A stretch of DNA of 64,000 nucleotides from NCBI RefSeq assembly GCF_003202155.1, contig NZ_QFLI01000003.1, positions 310,001 to 374,000 on the forward strand, read 5' to 3'. Numbering within the stretch: the stretch's first letter is position 1; every line of letters starts with the position of its first letter. The notes below the pieces were generated by a model, which had not been told where the DNA came from, made no database searches, and saw only the letters and a list, made by a program, of their open reading frames with translations. Below, piece after piece: positions 18,776-27,046 of this stretch. Both the position numbers and the translations under genes were made by a program. The DNA comes from Marinifilum breve (GTDB lineage: Bacteria; Bacteroidota; Bacteroidia; Bacteroidales; Marinifilaceae).

Positions 18776-19069
18776 TTAATTAGATTCCAAATGAAAAATT
18801 TCATGAATTTCCTTTATCATCTCTTCTCTACCTAACTGAAGAGCACAAAAGGTGTTATAAATAGAAACATAAGAATCTTTTCCCAAACTCAATTTATGCG
18901 ATCTAATTTCTTCAGTAATGCTAGCATTTAATAATGCTGTTTGCCCTATAACAACAGGAATAATTTCGGATTCATTCCTATGAATGATATATAGACCAGG
19001 ACGATTTTTAATCTCATCCAAATTTGAAAATGATCCACGAAATGAAAAACGTCCTATTTGAATTGCCAT
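18776..19069 (-). CDS. Small protein with GIY-YIG-like signature
   Basis: A 97-residue protein. The segment GLYIIH, then a gap, then VVIGQT and a helix ending in EIRSHK resembles the start of a GIY-YIG endonuclease fold (GLY-x-I ... VYIGqT), but the Tyr of YIG is replaced by Val and the full set of catalytic residues is not evident, so it may be inactive or only similar by chance. I use the ATG at 19069; the frame extends seven codons further to a TTG. There is no signal peptide. It precedes a terminator of the upstream gene, so it is probably transcribed alone. Confidence 0.55.
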   Translation of the reverse strand: MAIQIGRFSFRGSFSNLDEIKNRPGLYIIHRNESEIIPVVIGQTALLNASITEEIRSHKLSLGKDSYVSIYNTFCALQLGREEMIKEIHEIFHLESN

Positions 19070-19088
19070 ATTAGTTCTTGTTTTAAAC

Positions 19089-19112
19089 AAAAAAATCAGG
19101 AAACCTCCTGAT
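19089..19112 (-). terminator. Terminator after the 256-residue envelope protein
   Basis: ATCAGG and CCTGAT (19095-19100, 19107-19112) form a short stem; on the minus strand it is followed by a T run. It lies just upstream of the next gene. Confidence 0.7.
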
Positions 19113-19162
19113 TTTGAAAAATAAGAATAACAACTTAAACTATTTATATATGCTTTTAATTT

Positions 19163-19933
19163 TTAAAATATTATTCCCAAATGGATGGATAAACGGTGAT
19201 ATTTTTCTTTTAAATACTCTCTATCGTCACGATATTCATCAAACCATTCATGTTTTGCTTTTTGATATCGATATCCCAGACTAAAACTATAACGCATATT
19301 AGATTTATTTCCAAACATCAATCCAATTCCCGGATTAATCATCCATCCGCCTTTTGACTTGATATCATTTGGGCCGTAATAATAATCACCATCTCCTCTG
19401 TCATCCAAAGCAAACGAATAACCCGACAGACAAAACAGATAAGAATTTAAACCTTTTAATTGGGTATGATATTTAATTTCTCCAAACACTGGCAAATGAG
19501 CCTCATCAAAAGCTTCATATCCTAAACCTCCTCCCAGTGAAACTCCATTCTTTAAAAGATAATTTGCCGTACACAACAAACTAAAAGGAGCATCATTATT
19601 ATTGCCTTTATTTCCTGCCAAAACACCAGCTTTCATTTCAAAAAATACCGATTGTTTTTTAACAATTATACTATCTGTTTCGAATTTAGCCAAGCGCTTT
19701 TTCTCGTATCGAATTTCGGCAATATCTTCCATATCAAACTTCCAAAAGTTCTTATCTAAAGTTTTTAGCTCTATAAACTTTCCTGGAACTTGCCTTACAA
19801 TAGTTCCTTTTAGCACATTACCATTTTTTAGTTGAACTACATCGATTCTTTTTTGAGCATGCACATTCAACACAAATAAGATACTAAATACGAATAGCAA
19901 TATTGGTTTCAAAATTAGTGATGGAGTCTTCAT
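19163..19933 (-). CDS. Exported beta-barrel-like protein of unknown function
   Basis: A 256-residue protein with a signal sequence (SLILKPILLFVFSILFVLNV, cleaved after HAQ). The first mature part, VVQLKNGNVLKGTIVRQVPG and IELKTLDKNFWKFDMEDIAEIRYE, is a small beta domain seen in many Bacteroidota envelope proteins. The rest has alternating aromatic strands ending in LGIIF, as in an outer-membrane barrel. No catalytic motif is visible. It is monocistronic with its own terminator. Function unknown; a surface or stress-related outer-membrane protein is possible. Confidence 0.7.
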   Translation of the reverse strand: MKTPSLILKPILLFVFSILFVLNVHAQKRIDVVQLKNGNVLKGTIVRQVPGKFIELKTLDKNFWKFDMEDIAEIRYEKKRLAKFETDSIIVKKQSVFFEMKAGVLAGNKGNNNDAPFSLLCTANYLLKNGVSLGGGLGYEAFDEAHLPVFGEIKYHTQLKGLNSYLFCLSGYSFALDDRGDGDYYYGPNDIKSKGGWMINPGIGLMFGNKSNMRYSFSLGYRYQKAKHEWFDEYRDDREYLKEKYHRLSIHLGIIF

Positions 19934-20089
19934 AATTCTTCATTTTGTTTCTTTTTTGATGTTTAAACAATCGATTGGTTGCGTCTCTTTTAAAATTAAT
20001 TTTCAGAAACTTACACGCAACCTATATAACATACCTGCATCTATAGGTTAGATTAAAAATGTAAAATCAAATTCCTAAATACAATTGAT

Positions 20090-21358
20090 ATGAAAACATT
20101 AATCAAAGCTTCATTGATACTATTCATAGGCATATGCTTCTTTTCATGTGATGATGACATCAAGCATGAATACACAATTAATGATCCGATTTACATGAGC
20201 ATTTCAGATTTTAAAAGTGCCGTAAAATCGGAATCTGAAAGAGATATGAAGGAAACTGGTAAAATCTATTTTTATGGCGATTATATTTTTGTAAATGAAA
20301 AATTCCAGGGAATCCATATTTTTAACAATTCTGATCCTTCCCAGCCGGTTGCAGAACAATTTATCGCCATACCAGGTAATATCGATATAGCTATTAAAGA
20401 CGATATGCTTTATGCTGATTCTTATACTGATTTGGTTGTAATTGACATCTCCGACATGAACAATATATCTGAAGTAAAACGCTTTGCAGATGTTTTCTAT
20501 TATAGCCTACCTCCTTCCAACAACAAGTACCGATATGGAGAAATCGATCCTGAAAAAGGAATTGTGATTGCTTGGGAAGTAAAACGAACTAGCAAAGAAT
20601 ATCACGAACCAAGGTATTATCCAATGTATGATTACATGACAAATTCTTATGCAGAAGCTGGTTCAAAATCCAATGGTAACAATATTGGTAAGACTGGCTC
20701 TATGGCTCGTTTCATGATTCATGAAAACACGCTTTATACTTTAAAATCCTCCAATGCGATTAATATCTATGATATTTCAGACTCGAACAAAGCTATTCTA
20801 AATGGAAATTTACACCTTGGTTGGGGAATTGAAACAGTATTTGCGCACAACAACCATCTTTTCTTTGGTGCCCAACGTGGGATGTATATTTATGATATCA
20901 GTAATCCCTTTGTACCTGAATATGTCTCGCAATATTCTCATTTCATGAGTTGCGATCCCGTAGTGGTTGATGACAATTACGCATACATTACTCTGCGTGC
21001 AGGAAATTGGTGCGGACAAAATTCCAGTCAGTTAGACATTGTTGATATTACAGATATCAGCGCTCCACACCGACAAATATCATATACTATGGAAAACCCT
21101 TATGGTTTAGGTATTGATGGCGATTTACTTTTTGTTTGCGATGGAACGGCAGGCTTAAAAATCTATGACAAATCAGATCCATTAAGCATTGCTACAAATC
21201 ATTTAAATACCTTTACCGATATAACTCCATACGATGTAATTCCACTGGGAAACATTTTGGTAGTGGTTGCTCCTGAAGGCTTATATCAATACGATTATTC
21301 GGACATTAACAACATTCAATTGCTTAGTTCGATTGTAATTCCAATATCGGAAGAGTAA
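20090..21358 (+). CDS. LVIVD-repeat surface lipoprotein
   Basis: A 422-residue lipoprotein: the signal MKTLIKASLILFIGICFFSC ends in a lipobox with Cys20. The body holds repeated beta-propeller-like blades marked by LVVIDISD, INIYDISD, MYIYDISN, LDIVDITD and LKIYDKSD, the LVIVD repeat pattern. Such proteins are cell-surface lipoproteins of Bacteroidota and other phyla with no defined enzymatic role, possibly adhesive or binding. It is monocistronic, with a hairpin terminator about 100 bases after the stop codon. Confidence 0.88.
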   Translation: MKTLIKASLILFIGICFFSCDDDIKHEYTINDPIYMSISDFKSAVKSESERDMKETGKIYFYGDYIFVNEKFQGIHIFNNSDPSQPVAEQFIAIPGNIDIAIKDDMLYADSYTDLVVIDISDMNNISEVKRFADVFYYSLPPSNNKYRYGEIDPEKGIVIAWEVKRTSKEYHEPRYYPMYDYMTNSYAEAGSKSNGNNIGKTGSMARFMIHENTLYTLKSSNAINIYDISDSNKAILNGNLHLGWGIETVFAHNNHLFFGAQRGMYIYDISNPFVPEYVSQYSHFMSCDPVVVDDNYAYITLRAGNWCGQNSSQLDIVDITDISAPHRQISYTMENPYGLGIDGDLLFVCDGTAGLKIYDKSDPLSIATNHLNTFTDITPYDVIPLGNILVVVAPEGLYQYDYSDINNIQLLSSIVIPISEE

Positions 21359-21453
21359 ACTTTTAATACCAATTATTTATTTGTATAAGCCATTAGTACG
21401 TTTCACTTCTAATACCTAACAAATTATATATCGGCATTATACCTAAACTATTC

Positions 21454-21483
21454 GAGAGCTGAAAATAGCTCTCTATTTTTTAT
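21454..21483 (+). terminator. Terminator after the LVIVD lipoprotein gene
   Basis: GAGAGCT-GAAAAT-AGCTCTC is a perfect 7-bp stem followed by TATTTTTTAT. Confidence 0.8.
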
Positions 21484-21588
21484 ATATGGTATAATTTATC
21501 AGCTTATATCCGCAGGCATTTTACTTAAGTGCTACACAAAGAAAAATTCTTGTGGATTTTAGAAATAAAGCAAAGTTTATAATTCGTA

Positions 21589-21897
21589 TTATTTATTGCC
21601 TCCCAAAAGGCGAATTACCTCTTTCAAGGTTTCATTTTCTGTTCTTAGTTCCTCTATTTTGGGATCGACAGGATTCTCTGCAGGAATTTGACTCCCTAAT
21701 ATTTTAAAGAAATTCACTTGAAGTATTTCACTTATTTGAGCCAAGCGATCGGTTTGTATACTTGTTTTTCGAAATGTGTTGTAGGTAGCATTTAAACTTA
21801 GATCAAGTTTTTTGGCCATTGCCGATATACTTAAGTCCTGATTTTTCATTTCGGATAATATCAGCTCGTTGATTGGGATGTTTTTATTCGAAGTCAT
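21589..21897 (-). CDS. Small HTH DNA-binding regulator
   Basis: A 102-residue protein. Residues 10-60 form a helix-turn-helix of the XRE/Cro type (INELILSEMKNQDLSISAMA then KKLDLSLNATYNTFRK), and the C-terminal 30 residues (PKIEELRTENETLKEVIRLL) form a short coiled coil for dimerisation. This architecture is frequent in small Bacteroidota regulators. Its upstream region is the 21-bp periodic array described separately, so its promoter or operator could lie there. Target genes are unknown. Confidence 0.75.
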   Translation of the reverse strand: MTSNKNIPINELILSEMKNQDLSISAMAKKLDLSLNATYNTFRKTSIQTDRLAQISEILQVNFFKILGSQIPAENPVDPKIEELRTENETLKEVIRLLGGNK

Positions 21898-21948
21898 ATT
21901 TAAATGTAGCGATAATAATTTGTTTTTAAGAATTACTCTTGAATTTTT

Positions 21949-22198
21949 ATGATTACAAATTACTCTTTTACGGTATTTATTTTCCTATAAACGCTACTTT
22001 TTACCATTATAAAATAATTTATTTAGATTATATGGTGTTTTATTCCACTATTATAGTCTTTAATTATATTTATTTGATGTTATTTTACCATTATACAGCA
22101 GTTTATTACATTTTATGGTGATATATTACATTACTACGGTTGTATAATGCATTTATATGGTGATAGAATACATTCCCATGGTGTTAGCATCGATTCAT
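21949..22198. repeat. Degenerate 21-bp tandem array, about 12 units
   Basis: Units in 21-bp register include ATGGTGATATATTACATTAC (22115-), ACGGTTGTATAATGCATTTA (22136-), ATGGTGATAGAATACATTCC (22157-) and ATGGTGTTAGCATCGATTCA (22178-). Earlier units (from 21990, 22011, 22032, 22053, 22074) keep the register with more drift, and one unit is 20 bp. The right half (TTACATTAT) is best conserved. The array sits upstream of the HTH gene, in a 526-base region with no coding sequence that I accept. Confidence 0.6.
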
Positions 22199-22377
22199 TG
22201 GGTGGGATTGATTGGGTTAGGGATTGAAGAGGAACCCCCGCAGTGTAGCTAAAAACACTTATAAAGTTTATGTATTGCAAGTACATGTATTTAGTGTAGA
22301 ATCGTAGAAAGAGAGCTTAAAACGAGGAGTTGAAACGAAAAGCCCGACCTGAAAGCCCCCCCCTAATATGATATCAC

Positions 22378-22405
22378 AAAGGCTGCCCTAACGGACAGCC
22401 TTTGT
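22378..22405 (-). terminator. Probable terminator after the PepSY gene
   Basis: AAAGGCTG and CAGCCTTT form an 8-bp stem with a 10-base loop, just downstream of the minus-strand PepSY gene. The T run is weak on the minus strand and better on the plus strand. Confidence 0.45.
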
Positions 22406-22423
22406 TATTTTCTATAGCTTAGA

Positions 22424-22972
22424 TTATAAGAAAAACCATAAAACAGAAGGTATGAGTACACCGATTAATGCCAGTTTCCAACCTCGTTTTTTAAAGCCAT
22501 TTCTTCCTTTTGTAATCACTAAGCCTGTGATACATATCAGCAGTACACAAATTGCAAAAATATCGGAATACCAAACCCAAACATCGCTTGCTGATTTGTG
22601 TAAATCTACCATTTGTCCCAATAATGGACGTGTTCGGAAACTCTCAATTTGACCTTCTCCAGTAAATGGATTAATATAGGCGTATGCATTATCGAAATAC
22701 AAATTATAACCTCCCCTACGCCATGCAGTACCATTCAAATTTAATTCGATACCTTGATTTTTTAAAGCTTGCTGAAAAAACTCATCCGAAATTGAGTCTT
22801 TATCTTTAGGAAAATTAAATTTCACATCAACTGTATCATATACATAGTCGCGAGGATCCCATGAATGCCTATGATTTAAGGCGATTCCAGAAATTGAAAA
22901 TGCCATTAATAGTCCTGCATAGAAGTAAGAGAAATCTCGGTGCCAGTTTCGAAGTTTCAGGTTCCAGTTCAT
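22424..22972 (-). CDS. PepSY-associated membrane protein
   Basis: A 182-residue inner-membrane protein. An N-terminal helix (DFSYFYAGLLMAFSISGIAL) is followed by the conserved NHRHSWDP, an extracytoplasmic PepSY-like region (about 45-120: YINPFTGEGQIESFR), then LLGQMVDLHKS and two further helices (IFAICVLLICITGLVI, then the C-terminal LALIGVLIPSVLWFFL). The type is common in Bacteroidota, often near iron uptake or cytochrome genes, as part of electron transfer or reductase systems, but no partner gene is next to it here. It is monocistronic. Confidence 0.8.
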   Translation of the reverse strand: MNWNLKLRNWHRDFSYFYAGLLMAFSISGIALNHRHSWDPRDYVYDTVDVKFNFPKDKDSISDEFFQQALKNQGIELNLNGTAWRRGGYNLYFDNAYAYINPFTGEGQIESFRTRPLLGQMVDLHKSASDVWVWYSDIFAICVLLICITGLVITKGRNGFKKRGWKLALIGVLIPSVLWFFL

Positions 22973-23069
22973 ATTATAGTATCTTTCTTTAAGTTTTACA
23001 GATCACAAAGAAATAAAAAAGTATGTGATTCTTATTCACATGTTTTAGGGATTTTTAATTCATAATCAC

Positions 23070-23345
23070 CTCATCCCCCTTTGGGACCTTCTCCTCAAGG
23101 AGAAGGATTCAATAAATGAACTTCAGCCTAGATTTCTGCAGAAGACAACTCCCTCTCCTCAAGCTACTCTTTATACACATTTATTTTCCAGAATATAATT
23201 TGAAGGAAAATAATTTATACAATCGTTTATTCCTAAATTCTCCCCCTTCTAGGGGAGATGGCGACAGCCAGAGGGGTGCTTTTAGCATATATTACTTATT
23301 ATTTCACCCTTTTGTCTGTCGACATTTTCCCTAAAAGGGAAAAAC
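23070..23345. repeat. Dispersed intergenic repeat relics
   Basis: Several G/C-rich palindromic pieces stand out from the AT-rich background: CCTTCTCC-TCAA-GGAGAAGG (23087-23106), CTCCCC...GGGGAG with ATGGCGACAGCCAGAGGGGT (about 23239-23278), and TTTTCCCT...AGGGAAAA (about 23325-23343). They resemble the repeats scattered between genes in many Bacteroidota. I accept no coding sequence in 22973-23455. Confidence 0.45.
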
Positions 23346-23455
23346 TCAACTTTCAAATGTTATAGATAATTCATCATTATCTATTCAAAATAATGATTTC
23401 AGATTTGTGGTATAAAGAAGAGCTCATTGAGAGGATTGGGGTGATGTGAAACATA

Positions 23456-23752
23456 AAAGGCTGCCTCTTTCAAGACAGCCTTTACTATTTAATCGATATT
23501 TCTATCTGGTTAGTTCTTCAAGTTTCTTGAGCAGCAGCTTGCCTCTCGCAAAATAATCTGGCAATGCCGATATGTATTTTAATAATGAATCGCAAAGGAA
23601 GTGAAGCGACTCATTATTAAAATACATATCGGTATAAACGTGCGATAGGCACACGGAATGGAGAACATGAAACGTAATCCAAACCTGTTCTGTGACAGAA
23701 CTCAACTGATGATGGCTCACCCAACAATGATTGCGCTCACCACAGATACCTA
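23456..23752 (-). pseudogene. Duplicated 3' end of ppdK (fragment)
   Basis: A second copy of the last part of ppdK plus its terminator region. From about 23634 to 23721 the sequence is nearly identical to 24027-24113 (one visible substitution, GGAATGG for GGAAAGG). The region then continues with a small replacement and returns to GCTCACCACAGATACCTA. On the left, ATCGATATTTCTATC and a similar hairpin (AAAGGCTGCC...) match the region after ppdK. The copy is interrupted by a palindromic insertion and has no start, so it cannot make PPDK. Confidence 0.75.
23543..23633. repeat. Palindromic insertion inside the ppdK fragment
   Basis: Compared with the intact ppdK end, an extra stretch lies between the codons for ARL and AAAQ. 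It contains perfect 22-bp inverted arms (23567-23588 and 23611-23632) around a 22-base loop. The loop itself adds TCGC/GCGA. A second short inverted pair, TTGCC/GGCAA, lies beside it. It looks like a small non-autonomous or REP/MITE-like element; no gene is inside. Confidence 0.6.
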
Positions 23753-23797
23753 CTGTCAGTCATAAATTTCATTTTATCTCTCAAGCCGTTTGGCTTT

Positions 23798-23900
23798 TAC
23801 TTTTCTCCTTTGATGAGAAAAGTAAACAAAAGAATCAAGTCAATCCGATACTGTTCGGTTCTCCGAATCAACTGTGTGACTCGAATCGCGTCGGATTGAC
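23798..23900. repeat. Two-hairpin intergenic element
   Basis: TACTTTTCTC/GAGAAAAGTA (23798-23807 with 23815-23824) and GTCAATCCGA/TCGGATTGAC (23839-23848 with 23891-23900) are two perfect 10-bp inverted repeats in a row. No coding sequence is credible here. Probably a dispersed repeat or structured RNA. Confidence 0.45.
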
Positions 23901-23940
23901 AGCTCCCGTTCGAAAGTCATTACAGACGAAGTAATACATT

Positions 23941-23971
23941 AAAAAAGGCCACCTCTAAGAGGCAGCCTTTT
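23941..23971 (-). terminator. Terminator after ppdK
   Basis: On the minus strand AAAAGGCTGCCTCTTAGAGG then TGGCCTTTTTT forms a strong hairpin ending in T residues, about 26 bases after the ppdK stop codon. Confidence 0.8.
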
Positions 23972-23997
23972 ATATATAAATCGATATTTCTATCAGA

Positions 23998-26712
23998 TTA
24001 TCTCAAGTTTGCTTGAGCAGCAGCTAAACGTGCGATAGGCACACGGAAAGGAGAACATGAAACGTAATCCAAACCTGTTCTGTGACAGAACTCAACTGAT
24101 GATGGCTCACCACCGTGCTCACCACAGATACCTAATTTAAGATCATTACGAGTTGCACGACCTTTGTTAGCACCCATTTCAACTAATTGACCAACACCTG
24201 TTTGATCAAGAGCCTGGAATGGATCTTGCTTCAAGATACCTTTTTCGATGTAGATTGGTAAGAATTTACCAGCATCGTCACGTGAGTAACCGAATGCCAT
24301 CTGAGTAAGGTCATTAGTACCGAATGAGAAGAATTCAGCTACTTCTGCAATTTCGTTAGCAGTTAATGCAGCACGAGGAATCTCGATCATAGTACCTACC
24401 ATGTAATCAACTTCAACTCCTTTTTCTTCGAATACTACTTTAGCAGTAGAGCGGATGATTTCTTCCTGCATCTTCAACTCTTTGATAGTACCGATCAATG
24501 GAACCATGATTTCTGGCTTTGGATCAAGTCCTTCTTTCTTCAGGTCACAAGCAGCTTCGATAATAGCGCGAGCCTGCATTTCAGTGATCTCTGGGTAAGT
24601 GTTACCTAGACGACAACCTCTGTGACCTAACATTGGGTTAAATTCGTGAAGTGATTCAACTTTTTCTTTAATCACTTTTACGTCAATACCAGTAATCTCA
24701 GCCATTTCTTTCTGAGAAGCATCATCGTTTGGAGTAAACTCGTGCAATGGTGGATCTAGTAAACGAATAGTTACTCCGAATCCGTCCATAGCTTTAAGAA
24801 TTCCGTAGAAGTCTTCACGCTGGATAGGTAATAATTTAGCTAATGCTTCTTTACGACCTTCAACATCTTCAGCAAGAATCATCTCACGCATCTTCCAGAT
24901 ACGATCTCCTTCGAAGAACATGTGCTCAGTACGAGTAAGACCGATACCTTTAGCACCGAAGTTACGAGCTGTTTGAGCATCAGCTGGAGTATCAGCATTA
25001 GTTCTAACATACATACGAGTGTTAGCTTCTGCAAGATCCATGATCTTACCGAAATCACCATCTAAAGATGGGTTGATAGTAGCAACTTCACCTTCGTAAA
25101 CAACACCAGTAGAACCGTTCAATGAGATGAAATCACCTTCTTTGTACTCAACACCGTTGATAGTCATTTTCTTACCAGAAACAACAAGACCAGCAGCAGA
25201 AGAGATACAACATTTACCCATACCACGAGCAACTACAGCTGCGTGAGAAGTCATACCACCACGTTCAGTTAAGATACCAACAGCAGCGTTCATACCTTTC
25301 AAGTCTTCTGGAGAAGTCTCACGACGTACCAAAATTACTTTCTTTCCATCTTCAGCCCAAGCTTCAGCATCCTCAGCAGAGAATACGATTTGACCTGTAG
25401 CAGCACCTGGAGATGCAGGAAGACCTTTAGAAAGTTCTTTTGCAGCAGCAAGAGCAGCAGTATCGAATACTGGGTGCAACAACTCATCTAATTTGTTTGG
25501 CTCCTGACGTAATAAAGCAGTCTTCGCATCGAAGTAACCTTGCTCCATCATATCAACAGCAATCTTTACCATAGCAGCAGCAGTACGCTTACCGTTACGA
25601 GTTTGCAACATCCAAAGTTTACCATCCTGAATGGTGAACTCCATATCCTGCATATCTTTGTAGTGATCTTCAAGTTTTTGTTGAACTTCGTCAAGCTCTT
25701 TGTAGATCTCTGGCATAGCTTCTTCCAATGAAGGGAAGTTAGCTTTACGATCTTCTTCAGAAGTACCGTTACGCTCAGCCCATCTTTGAGAACCGATCAA
25801 AGTAATTTCTTGTGGAGTACGAACACCAGCAACAACGTCTTCACCCTGTGCGTTGATCAAGTACTCACCGTTGAACAAGTCTTCACCTGTTGCAGCATCA
25901 CGAGAGAAACATACACCTGTAGCAGAAGTTTCACCCATGTTACCATATACCATAGCCTGAACGTTTACTGCAGTACCCCACTCCTCTGGAATTTGCTCCA
26001 TACGACGGTAAAGGATAGCACGCTCAGTGTTCCATGAATCAAATACAGCGCAAACAGCACCCCAAAGCTGATCCCATGGGTTTGTTGGGAAGTCTTTTCC
26101 AGCTTTAGCTCTTACTACAGCTTTAAATTCTTCAACAACACCTTTAAGGTCTTCTACTGACATTTCGTTATCAGCAGCATAACCGTTAGCTTCTTTAACT
26201 TTATCAAGAACTTGCTCGAAAGGACAGTGCTCACCAGCTTCTGCTTCAACGCCCATTACTACATCACCATACATCTGGATGAAACGACGATATGAATCGT
26301 AAGCGAAGTGCTCGTTACCTGATTTCTCAGCGATCACTTTTACAGTTTCGTCGTTCATACCCAAGTTCAATACAGTGTTCATCATACCTGGCATAGATAC
26401 ACGAGCACCTGAACGAACAGATAACAACAATGGGAAAGCTTCACCTTTAGAGTCAAACTTAGCGTTCATTGCTTTTTCAGTTTCAGCAACAGCAGCTTCA
26501 ACTTGACCTTTAATCATTTCTACAACAGCTTCTTTTCCTTGCTTGTTGTATTCAGTACAAACTTCAGTAGTGATAGTGAAACCTGCTGGCACAGGAACAC
26601 CGATTAGGTTCATTTCTGCAAGGTTAGCACCTTTTCCTCCAAGCAGATTTTTCATATCTGCTTTACCTTCGGCCTTACCGTCACCAAAAGTATAAACGTA
26701 CTTAGTACTCAT
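23998..26712 (-). CDS. ppdK: Pyruvate, phosphate dikinase
   Basis: A 904-residue enzyme that interconverts pyruvate + ATP + Pi and phosphoenolpyruvate + AMP + PPi. Order: N-terminal ATP-grasp nucleotide-binding domain (about 1-370, beginning GKGANLAEM), central phosphohistidine swivel domain with GGMTSHAAVVARGMGKC (the catalytic histidine works out to His490), and a C-terminal PEP-binding TIM barrel with GIGLTRTEHMFF, GHRGCRLG and FSFGTNDLTQM ending at [13 protein letters not shown]. The length is normal. Together with the nearby nifJ it supports glycolytic/gluconeogenic PEP-pyruvate exchange in anaerobic metabolism. A strong terminator follows, and a broken copy of its 3' end lies just downstream. 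Confidence 0.97.
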   Translation of the reverse strand: MSTKYVYTFGDGKAEGKADMKNLLGGKGANLAEMNLIGVPVPAGFTITTEVCTEYNKQGKEAVVEMIKGQVEAAVAETEKAMNAKFDSKGEAFPLLLSVRSGARVSMPGMMNTVLNLGMNDETVKVIAEKSGNEHFAYDSYRRFIQMYGDVVMGVEAEAGEHCPFEQVLDKVKEANGYAADNEMSVEDLKGVVEEFKAVVRAKAGKDFPTNPWDQLWGAVCAVFDSWNTERAILYRRMEQIPEEWGTAVNVQAMVYGNMGETSATGVCFSRDAATGEDLFNGEYLINAQGEDVVAGVRTPQEITLIGSQRWAERNGTSEEDRKANFPSLEEAMPEIYKELDEVQQKLEDHYKDMQDMEFTIQDGKLWMLQTRNGKRTAAAMVKIAVDMMEQGYFDAKTALLRQEPNKLDELLHPVFDTAALAAAKELSKGLPASPGAATGQIVFSAEDAEAWAEDGKKVILVRRETSPEDLKGMNAAVGILTERGGMTSHAAVVARGMGKCCISSAAGLVVSGKKMTINGVEYKEGDFISLNGSTGVVYEGEVATINPSLDGDFGKIMDLAEANTRMYVRTNADTPADAQTARNFGAKGIGLTRTEHMFFEGDRIWKMREMILAEDVEGRKEALAKLLPIQREDFYGILKAMDGFGVTIRLLDPPLHEFTPNDDASQKEMAEITGIDVKVIKEKVESLHEFNPMLGHRGCRLGNTYPEITEMQARAIIEAACDLKKEGLDPKPEIMVPLIGTIKELKMQEEIIRSTAKVVFEEKGVEVDYMVGTMIEIPRAALTANEIAEVAEFFSFGTNDLTQMAFGYSRDDAGKFLPIYIEKGILKQDPFQALDQTGVGQLVEMGANKGRATRNDLKLGICGEHGGEPSSVEFCHRTGLDYVSCSPFRVPIARLAAAQANLR

Positions 26713-26997
26713 AATTATCGCTTTTTAGTTTTAAACGTTAAAGTCCCAAACAACAGGATCCTTAACAACAATTATATTATTAGCTTCTATTTATTTAAAA
26801 CAATAAATTTAAAGGGATTAAGCATGATTTTTGTCATGCGAAAATACGCACACAAAAGTAGTTTTCTTTTTTTAATTTTAAAAATATAATTGCGTCATTT
26901 CGGATGCTTTTCTGTAGTTTTTTTTTATGCACGTACACTTTTCTTTTTCAAACGTTTGCGAAAAATTAAACATCTATTTTTCACACTTATATTTCAC
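26713..26997. other. Promoter/leader region of ppdK
   Basis: AT-rich, with no gene. It must contain the ppdK promoter on the minus strand. I see no clear riboswitch or operator. Confidence 0.4.
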
Positions 26998-27024
26998 AAA
27001 AAAAGCCTGCCTATTGGCAGACTT
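26998..27024 (-). terminator. Terminator after the DHOD-like gene
   Basis: On the minus strand AAGTCTGCC-AATA-GGCAGGCTT with one G:U pair is followed by TTTTTT. Confidence 0.85.
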
Positions 27025-27046
27025 TTATGTTTAAATAATCAGTATT

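Noticed and set aside
21939-22121. A 60-codon frame rich in Tyr/Phe
   Set aside because: It falls in the AT-rich 21-bp array; the period creates open frames. No good start context.
23502-23720. A 72-codon minus-strand open frame
   Set aside because: It reads through the ppdK fragment in the wrong frame and through the palindromic insertion; no independent support.
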